Shown: in pieces, positions 23,935 through 29,639 of the stretch
How positions within the stretch are numbered: the first letter of the stretch is position 1
How the letters are laid out: each line of letters starts with the position of its first letter
DNA from: JBDTMC01 sp039934475
GTDB taxonomy: Bacteria; Acidobacteriota; Terriglobia; Bryobacterales; Bryobacteraceae
DNA: 29,639 bases
Assembly: GCA_039934475.1 (NCBI GenBank)
Contig: JBDTMC010000032.1
Location: 1 to 29,639 of the forward strand
Direction: 5' to 3'
The notes under the pieces: model-generated
Database searches by the model: none
What the model was told of the DNA's origin: nothing
What the model saw: only the letters and a program-made list of their open reading frames with translations
Translations under genes and position numbers: made by a program

Positions 23935-25056
23935 ATGGATAGCAGTTACACAGTCGAAAGCGTTATGCGCGCGGTGGCCGTTCTTAGGGCGTTCCGGTCG
24001 CCCGAGGAGTGTCTACGGCTGCGCGATGTGATTGAGCGTACGCACATGGAGAAGACCGTAGCGTTCCGGCTGCTGCGGACACTGGAAACCGCGGGCGCGC
24101 TACGCCGCGTGGGGAAGTTGCGCTACGCGGCGAATGTGAGATGGAGGGAGGAGAAAGCGGTCCGCATCGGCTATGCGGCGCAGGCCGAAGACTCCCTTTT
24201 CTCGCGTGCCGTGACGGAGGGCCTGAAGCGGGCGGCGGAGCGCGCCAACATTGAACTGGTTGTGGTGAATAACGAGTACAATGCGCGGACCGCGGTGAAG
24301 AACGCTCACACGCTGGTGGAGCAGAAAGTGCAACTGGCGATTGAGTTTCAGACGCACGAGCGAGTGGCGGCGGAGATCTCCGGATTGTTCGCCGGGGCCA
24401 ACATACCGATGATCGCGGTGGATATCCCGCACCCGGGAGCGGCCTTTTACGGAGTGAACAACTACCGCGTGGGACTGTTGGCAGGCCGCGTGTTGGGGCG
24501 CTGGGCGCGGCAAGCCTGGAGCGGAGAGCCGGACGAGGTGCTGCTGCTAGCGCTGGAGGCGGCGGGCTCGCTGCCGCAACTGCGCCTGACGGGCGCGCAG
24601 GCAGGCGTCCAGGAGATGATACCGGGCATCTCACCCGATCGCTTTGTGCAGATGGACTGCCGTGGCGAATTCGAAGCGGCGCTGGAGGCAGTAACGCGGC
24701 ATCTGCGCGACCGGCGCGGCCGCCGCATCCTGGTGACGGGCGTGAATGAGCCGATGGTGATGGGCGCGCTGAGGGCCTTTGAGGAAGCCGGGGTGAGCCG
24801 CCAGTGCGCCGCCGTCGGGTTAGGCGCGATTGGCGACGCCCGGGCGGAGTTGCGGCGGCCGGGCACGCGCCTGCTAGGGTGCGTCGGATTCTTCCCGGAA
24901 CACTATGGCGACGATCTGATCAACCTCGCGCTCGACCTGCTGCAAGGCGGGCAGATTCCACCGGCGATGTATGCTCCGAGCCACCTGATTACCACGGAAA
25001 ACGTCTCAAAATTCTATCCAAACGACGGGTCGCCGCAAGCCCCGCTGCGACGGTAA
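23935..25056 (+). CDS. IclR-type HTH fused to a periplasmic-binding-protein-like sensor domain (regulator)
   Basis: 373 residues from the ATG at 23935. An upstream ATG at 23911 would add eight residues outside any domain. Residues 1-70 form an IclR-type winged helix (SYTVESVMRAVAVLRAF, then HMEKTVAFRLLRTLETAGALRRVGKLRYA). After a short linker, the remainder is a type I periplasmic-binding-protein fold like Peripla_BP_4: IELVVVNNEYNARTAVKNAHTLVEQKVQLAIEF, IPMIAVDIPHPGAAFYGVNNYRVG, LTGAQAGVQEMIPG and RILVTGVNEPMVMGALRAFEEAG. LacI regulators pair this fold with a different HTH, and IclR proteins normally carry a GAF-like effector domain, so the combination is unusual. There is no signal peptide, so it works in the cytosol, probably sensing a sugar or sugar-like ligand. 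The phosphohexomutase pair lies 150 bp downstream on the same strand. Confidence 0.85.
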   Translation: MDSSYTVESVMRAVAVLRAFRSPEECLRLRDVIERTHMEKTVAFRLLRTLETAGALRRVGKLRYAANVRWREEKAVRIGYAAQAEDSLFSRAVTEGLKRAAERANIELVVVNNEYNARTAVKNAHTLVEQKVQLAIEFQTHERVAAEISGLFAGANIPMIAVDIPHPGAAFYGVNNYRVGLLAGRVLGRWARQAWSGEPDEVLLLALEAAGSLPQLRLTGAQAGVQEMIPGISPDRFVQMDCRGEFEAALEAVTRHLRDRRGRRILVTGVNEPMVMGALRAFEEAGVSRQCAAVGLGAIGDARAELRRPGTRLLGCVGFFPEHYGDDLINLALDLLQGGQIPPAMYAPSHLITTENVSKFYPNDGSPQAPLRR

Positions 25057-25206
25057 TCCTACTCAGCCAATTCCCACCCCGGGTGAACCTTCTGGAAATG
25101 GTCGAAGACGGTCGGCGCGAGGTATGCTCGCCCAGCAGAGCAGCGATCATATTCATAGCTGGAACTCCTAATATTTCCGCTCAGTGTTGTCGATTTTGCC
25201 GCTATA

Positions 25207-26577
25207 GTGGAAAACGTGGCAGCACAATCCCTTCGCATCTCCCATGTAGGCCTGCGCGGCGTCGTGGGAAGCGCTTTGACGGCGGCGCACGTTTTGGATT
25301 TCGCATCGGCCTTTGGCACCTTCCTGGAACCGGGCGCGGTGTTGATCGGGCGCGACCCTCGCGCCAGCGGCGTGATGCTGCGGCAAGGCGTGGTAGCGGC
25401 GCTGCTGGCCACCGGGCATGACACTATCGACTTGGGCGTGGTGTCGACGCCGATCATCCAGCACACCATTCGACGGCTGGGCGCACGCGGCGGCATCTCC
25501 ATCGGCGCGAGCCACAATGCGGCCGAATGGAACGCGCTGAAGTTCTTTGGCGCCAACGGCATCTACCTTTCGACGGCCGAGGCGGGCGAGTTGCTCGACA
25601 TCTACCATCTGAAACGGTTCTCATTTGCCGAATGGGAAGGTATCGGCAAGCTGCGAGTGGAAGCGAACGCGGTGGACCCGTACCTGGACGAACTGGCGCG
25701 GGTGTACGACTTTGAGCGGCTGCAAAGCTTGAAAGTGCTGGTGGATTGCTGTAACGGGACGTCGTCGCTGATCCTGCGGCGGATGAATGAACGGTTCGGG
25801 TTTCAGTTTGTGCTGTTGAACGAACGCACAGACGGGGTTTTGTTCGCCCATGAGCCGAATACCTCTCGGCGGACGGTGGGACTGCACCTGGCGCCTTTGA
25901 TGAAGCCGGTGGGAGCGGATGCGGGGTTCCTGTTCGACGCCGATTCCGACCGCATAGGGATTGCCACCGAGACCGGCGAAGCAGTGAACGAAGAGATGAT
26001 CCAGCCGATGCTGGCGGACTATCAACTGCCGCGCGTGCCGGGACGGCTGATTATCACGAACCTATCGACGACGGCATTGCTGGAGGACGTGGCGGCGCGG
26101 CATGGCGCGCGCGTGGTGAGGGTGCCGGTGGGGCGGCAGGCGGCAATTGACGCGCTGACCAGTTACCGGCCGGAGCAGGTGGCGCTGGCGGGCGAAGGCA
26201 CGGGCGCGGTGATGATGCCGCAGTTCCGGTTTGTCTACGACGGCATCGCGACGATGCTGGCGATCCTTTCGATGATGGTGGAGGGGAACAAGAAGCTCTC
26301 GGAGTTAGTGGGCGCTTATCCGAAGTATTCAATCATCAAAGGCGAGGTGGGCCTGACGTCGCGCCGCATTCCAGATCTGCTGATGGAGATCCAAGACCGG
26401 TACTCGGATGGCGAGATCAACGCGGTGGACGGAGTTCGAGTGGATTATCCGGGCAAGTGGTTCCATGTGCGCGTGAGCCAGACGGAGCCGGTGGTACGGG
26501 TGATTTGCGAGCAGAAGGGGCAGGCGCCGACGGCGCTGTTTCATGACTTGATGGAGATGGTTAGGAGTTACGTGTAA
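25207..26577 (+). CDS. Alpha-D-phosphohexomutase paralogue 1 (altered phosphoserine loop)
   Basis: 456 residues from the GTG at 25207; a second GTG at 25216, with GGAA in front, is an alternative start. All four domains are present: the entry motif SHVGLRGVVGS, the phosphoserine loop GASHNAAEWNALK (Ser102), the metal loop DADSDR (Asp244, 246, 248), the sugar loop GEGTGAV and the phosphate loop RVSQTEP. Compared with the consensus TASHNP, GEGSG and RASNTEP, every sugar- or phosphate-binding loop is modified, whereas the next gene keeps the consensus. The family interconverts hexose 1- and 6-phosphates; this copy may have another substrate or lower activity. The downstream gene starts on the base after its stop codon. 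The 150-bp spacer upstream of it shows no clear promoter. Confidence 0.88.
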   Translation: MENVAAQSLRISHVGLRGVVGSALTAAHVLDFASAFGTFLEPGAVLIGRDPRASGVMLRQGVVAALLATGHDTIDLGVVSTPIIQHTIRRLGARGGISIGASHNAAEWNALKFFGANGIYLSTAEAGELLDIYHLKRFSFAEWEGIGKLRVEANAVDPYLDELARVYDFERLQSLKVLVDCCNGTSSLILRRMNERFGFQFVLLNERTDGVLFAHEPNTSRRTVGLHLAPLMKPVGADAGFLFDADSDRIGIATETGEAVNEEMIQPMLADYQLPRVPGRLIITNLSTTALLEDVAARHGARVVRVPVGRQAAIDALTSYRPEQVALAGEGTGAVMMPQFRFVYDGIATMLAILSMMVEGNKKLSELVGAYPKYSIIKGEVGLTSRRIPDLLMEIQDRYSDGEINAVDGVRVDYPGKWFHVRVSQTEPVVRVICEQKGQAPTALFHDLMEMVRSYV

Positions 26578-27936
26578 ATGCCGCGGGAACACTTACTGAA
26601 GATTGGTGTCTCAGGGATTCGCGGCGTGGTTGGTGAGTTTCTCACCCCGTCGCTGGCATGCGCGTTTGCGCAGGCCTTTGGGACATACGTGGGCCCGGGG
26701 CGTGTGGTGGTGGGGCGGGATACGCGTTCCAGCGGCGAGATGCTGCAGCATGCGGTGTCCTGCGGGTTGCTGGCGGCGGGTTGCGATGTGGTGGATGTTG
26801 GTGTGCTGCCGACGCCGACCATCCAGATGTACGTAGCGGAGACACACGCCAAGGGTGGGCTGGCCTTGACGGCAAGCCACAATCCTCCGGAGTACAACGC
26901 GCTAAAGCTGTTCAATGGCGAAGGGCTGTTCTTCAACCACTACGAACGGAGCGAGTTGATCGACCTGTATCACCAGAGCCAGTTCCGCCAGGTTCGCAAC
27001 GATCAGATCGGCGGCGTGACATGCGACTACGAGAGCGGGCCAAAGCGGCATTTCGAGAAGGTCCTGCGGCATGTGGACCGGGAAAGGATTCGCGGGCGCG
27101 AGTTCCGCGTGGCTTTGGATGGCGTGAACGGGGCCGGTAGCGTGATGAGCGTGCGGTTTCTGGCGGGCGAATTAGGCGCGATCCTGACGGCGATTTCGGT
27201 GGATCCCACGAAGCCGTTCCCGCGTGTGGCGGAGCCGCGGCCGGACACGCTGGGCGATCTGGCGGCGCTAGTGCGGCGGGAGGGCTGCGACATCGGCTTC
27301 GGGCAGGATCCGGATGGGGACCGGCTGGCGGTGTGCGATGAAACCGGCGTGGTGATTGACAACGACGACGTGCTGGCGCTGGTGACGGATGTGGCACTGG
27401 CGCGGCTGCCGGGCGACGTTGTGGTGAACCTGACGACATCTTCGGTGATCGATGACGTGGCGGCGCGGCATGGGCGGAGGGTGTTCCGGTCTCCGGTGGG
27501 CGAAGCGAACGTAGTGGAGCGGATGAGAGCGGTGAAGGCGGTGATCGGGGGCGAAGGATCGAATGGAGGGATCATCTTTCCCGCGGTCCACTACTGCCGC
27601 GACAGTTACACGGGGATGGCGTTCCTGCTGGACCGGATGGCTGAGACGGGAAAGACGGTGACTCAGTTACTAACTGACTTACCTCGTTACTATCGAAGGT
27701 TGGGTAAGGTGCAGTTTGAGCATGGTCGGCTGGGCGCATTGATGCAAGCTTTGGAGGAGAAGTTTCCGGGCGTTCCGCGCGACCGGAGCGATGGGCTGAA
27801 GCTGATGTGGGCGGATTCGTGGATCCATGTGCGTGCGTCGAATACGGAACCGTTGTTGCGGCTGGCGGCGGAGGCGAAGAGCGAGGCGCGGCTGGAGGAG
27901 TTGTATGGAGGGGTGGAGCGGGCTCTGCTGATTTAA
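26578..27936 (+). CDS. Alpha-D-phosphohexomutase paralogue 2 (GlmM/ManB-like, canonical motifs)
   Basis: 452 residues, starting with an ATG directly after the TAA of paralogue 1. Canonical motifs are present: VSGIRGVVGEFLTP, TASHNPPEYNALK with Ser100, metal loop DPDGDR (Asp244, 246, 248), GGEGSNGGI and RASNTEP. The motif combination is that of bacterial phosphoglucosamine or phosphomannomutases; GGEGSNGG is typical of archaeal-like and GlmM/PGM-type enzymes. It should be an active cytosolic mutase supplying hexose 1-phosphates for cell-wall or polysaccharide nucleotide sugars. The two copies keep the metal loop at the same residue numbers, which indicates tandem duplication followed by divergence of the first copy. 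Confidence 0.93.
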   Translation: MPREHLLKIGVSGIRGVVGEFLTPSLACAFAQAFGTYVGPGRVVVGRDTRSSGEMLQHAVSCGLLAAGCDVVDVGVLPTPTIQMYVAETHAKGGLALTASHNPPEYNALKLFNGEGLFFNHYERSELIDLYHQSQFRQVRNDQIGGVTCDYESGPKRHFEKVLRHVDRERIRGREFRVALDGVNGAGSVMSVRFLAGELGAILTAISVDPTKPFPRVAEPRPDTLGDLAALVRREGCDIGFGQDPDGDRLAVCDETGVVIDNDDVLALVTDVALARLPGDVVVNLTTSSVIDDVAARHGRRVFRSPVGEANVVERMRAVKAVIGGEGSNGGIIFPAVHYCRDSYTGMAFLLDRMAETGKTVTQLLTDLPRYYRRLGKVQFEHGRLGALMQALEEKFPGVPRDRSDGLKLMWADSWIHVRASNTEPLLRLAAEAKSEARLEELYGGVERALLI

Positions 27937-27986
27937 GCAATCATCCGATGGCGTTGGCGATAGAATTGAAGTCCATTGGAGTTGTC

Positions 27987-29336
27987 ATGCGAACCTCTCT
28001 CAAAAGCTTGTCGATTGTATTGGCCTCTGTCGCCATCTTGACCATTGGCGCACAACAGGGCACGGATTTCTTCCAGCTCGCCGACCCCAACAAGGACGGA
28101 TTCATCACTCGGGAGGAACTCCGGGGGGCCATGCAACACTGGCTCGGCGGGCGGGAGCGTGTTGACCAGAACCAATTGGGGAAGGCGCTCGAAGAGGCGC
28201 TGCCTGAGAATGCGTTCCTGCGCATGATCTCGCCGCCGCAGAACCGCACTCCAAAGGCCGAAGACGTGGAGAAGATGTTGGCCGCGCTGCCGGCGGCGGC
28301 GCCGGGGAAGCCGGCAAAGCCTCGCAAAGTCCTGGTGCTTTGCACCTGCGCGGGCTACGTTCACTCGTGCATCCCGCTTGCCGCCAAGACCGTGGAATCA
28401 CTCGGTTCGAAGACGGGGGCTTGGACGACTGCCGTCAGCTACGAAGCCTCAGTCATCACGGCCGCGAACCTGAAGCAATATGACCTGGTCTTCCTGAACA
28501 ATACGACAGGCTTCTTTCTGGACGATCCAGATCCGGGTGTGACCGCGGCGCGAAAGAAGGCGCTGCTCGATTTTGTGCGCTCGGGCAAGGGGCTGGCGGG
28601 GGTTCACGCGGCCGGCGACTCCTATCATCAATCCCCCGACGGATTGGGGCTGGGAGGAATGTTGGGTGGGGGAGTGCTGTCAGCCGCCGATAAGGATGAC
28701 GACAAGACGGTGGATGGACCGGAGTTGAACGCCCTCGCCGACACGTGGTTCGAGAAGGTCGACACTTCGCACGCCGGGAAGGTGAGCGTGCAGGAGTTCA
28801 AGGCAGCGTTCCCGCGTCTGCTATTCAGTTCGGGAAGGCGATCGGGCGCGCCTGCGATGCCAGCGGCCAAAGCCGGGCCTGACCACCAGGCCGGCACTTG
28901 GCCGGACTTCAACCGCATGATCGGGGGGTACTTCAAATACCACTGGCTTGATCCGCAACACATCGTGTACAAGATCGACGATCCGGCCAGCCCGCTGACC
29001 GCGATGTTTAAGGATGGCTTTGAGATCAATGACGAGACATATACGTTCGGCGTGAACAGTTGGTCGCGTGAGAACCTGCATGTGCTGACGAGCATCGACT
29101 ACTCGAAGATGGCCGAAGCCGATCGGTTGAAAGAGGACTATCCGCGCGCGGACCACGATTATGGATTGAGCTGGATTCGGCGGGAGGGCAAGGGCCGGGT
29201 GTTTTATGCCGCCCACGGCCACAGTGAGCGGGTTTATGCGAGCAAGCCCATGCTGGAGCACTTGCTGGCAGGAGTTCAGTACGGGCTGGGGGATCTGAAA
29301 GCCAACGACGCAGCAAGCGTTAAAGCGAAGAAGTGA
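27987..29336 (+). CDS. Exported ThuA-domain protein with N-terminal and inserted EF-hands
   Basis: 449 residues from the ATG at 27987, with TTGGAG six bases upstream; the longer opening to 27807 lies inside the previous gene. There is a signal peptide (residues 1-23). An EF-hand loop at 33-44 (DPNKDGFITREE) is followed by a linker and then a ThuA domain from about 112. The ThuA core begins KVLVLCTCAGYVHSCIP and runs to GLAGVHAAGDSYH. A segment of about 90 residues (213-302) with two further EF loops (Asp235-Glu246 and Asp259-Glu270) interrupts it. The domain resumes at TWPDFNRMIGGYFKYH and ends with WIRREGKGRVFYAAHGHSE. ThuA folds resemble glutamine amidotransferases and are linked to trehalose and related sugar use. 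Calcium could control the insertion. Confidence 0.88.
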   Translation: MRTSLKSLSIVLASVAILTIGAQQGTDFFQLADPNKDGFITREELRGAMQHWLGGRERVDQNQLGKALEEALPENAFLRMISPPQNRTPKAEDVEKMLAALPAAAPGKPAKPRKVLVLCTCAGYVHSCIPLAAKTVESLGSKTGAWTTAVSYEASVITAANLKQYDLVFLNNTTGFFLDDPDPGVTAARKKALLDFVRSGKGLAGVHAAGDSYHQSPDGLGLGGMLGGGVLSAADKDDDKTVDGPELNALADTWFEKVDTSHAGKVSVQEFKAAFPRLLFSSGRRSGAPAMPAAKAGPDHQAGTWPDFNRMIGGYFKYHWLDPQHIVYKIDDPASPLTAMFKDGFEINDETYTFGVNSWSRENLHVLTSIDYSKMAEADRLKEDYPRADHDYGLSWIRREGKGRVFYAAHGHSERVYASKPMLEHLLAGVQYGLGDLKANDAASVKAKK

Positions 29337-29439
29337 CTCCTGCCAGGTCAAACACAGCGACGTACGCGCTGAAGCTGCGCCTGATATAGTGTTGGGTCCG
29401 GCACAAGATTACCCGCGTCGAAACGACTTTCGAGGAGCC

Positions 29440-29639
29440 TTGAATCATTTGCGTCGCATCGTCAGCCCAATCTTTTTCCTCCTCCTGAGCTGCACTTGCC
29501 TTTTCGCGGCAGACTCCCTTCCCATGCGCGCCGCGTCACTGGCAACGGAGGTGGAACCACTGCCGATTTCTCCCAGTTCGTTACGGTTTCTGGAAATGAT
29601 GCGGAAAGCCACCCACCGCTACCGGATCGTATTGGGGTG
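29440..29639 (+). CDS. Exported protein of unknown function (5' part only)
   Basis: The frame opens at a TTG at 29440, with GAGGAG at 29432-29437. A second in-frame TTG at 29449 has the better spacing to that site. Translation gives NHLRRIVSPIFFLLLSC followed by TCLFAADSLP, a clear signal peptide with either a signal-peptidase I cut after AAD or a lipoprotein Cys at LLSC. The next 40 residues are polar (EVEPLPISPSSLRFLEMMRKATHRYRIV). The frame is open to the window edge. No family can be named from this fragment. A TATAGT at 29385-29390 could be its -10 box, but no -35 box is evident. Confidence 0.6.
   Translation, partial: MNHLRRIVSPIFFLLLSCTCLFAADSLPMRAASLATEVEPLPISPSSLRFLEMMRKATHRYRIVLG

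Noticed and set aside
25062..25160. Minus-strand frame ending in AYLAPTVFDHFQKVHPGWELAE
   Set aside because: The stretch looks protein-like and may be a decayed gene end, but I cannot match it to a family and it has no start signal, so it is not annotated.

Overview
This 29.6 kb window is dense, high-GC bacterial chromosome. It has almost no spacer DNA, several ATGA-type gene overlaps, and no rRNA, tRNA, CRISPR array or insertion sequence that I can see. The gene mix points to the Acidobacteriota, most likely a Solibacter/Bryobacter-type lineage. That mix includes a CHASE2 histidine kinase with an NtrC-type regulator, a Tat-exported enolase-superfamily enzyme beside a sulfatase, a PadR regulator with a membrane partner, secreted ThuA and EF-hand proteins, and a fused fucokinase/GDP-fucose pyrophosphorylase. 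The taxon is an inference from gene content, not from a marker gene.

Layout. 1-2687 (minus): CHASE2 sensor kinase followed by a sigma-54-type response regulator that runs off the left edge. 2744-5117 (plus): GT2/GT21-type glycosyltransferase and a Tat-exported mandelate-racemase-like enzyme, facing a sulfatase (5121-6515, minus). 6550-7935: thiC. 8094-9892: a tiny methyltransferase-like ORF translationally coupled to an exported DUF4139 protein. 9939-11371: PadR regulator coupled to a membrane protein with six EF-hand loops; PadR has a near-consensus promoter whose -10 lies in a perfect 12-bp inverted repeat. 11349-13141 (minus): ABC-2 exporter (ATPase plus permease). 13239-16376 (plus): PLP decarboxylase and gamma-glutamyltransferase. 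16379-19321 (minus): Fkp-type salvage enzyme. 19541-20206: a 48-residue membrane protein and a convergent glucosaminidase-like protein. 20576-22040: LsrG-like monooxygenase and iron-type alcohol dehydrogenase. 22068-23672 (minus): exported triple-RidA protein and a hotdog thioesterase. 23698-23847 (minus): a remnant that looks like a Gfo/Idh/MocA oxidoreductase. 23935-25056: an IclR-HTH/periplasmic-binding-protein hybrid regulator. 25207-27936: two back-to-back alpha-D-phosphohexomutases. 27987-29336: an exported ThuA protein with EF-hands inserted in the domain. 29440-end: start of an exported protein.

How the genes may work together. Carbohydrate handling recurs: fucose activation, two phosphohexomutases beside a sugar-sensor-like regulator, a ThuA protein, an enolase-superfamily enzyme and a sulfatase. 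Calcium-binding EF-hands occur in two unrelated exported or membrane proteins. I see no classical defence system or mobile island. The most unusual items are the exported triple-RidA protein, the PadR/EF-hand operon with its operator overlapping promoter and start codon, the IclR-HTH/PBP fusion, the EF-hand insertion in ThuA, and the first phosphohexomutase of the tandem pair with an altered phosphoserine loop.
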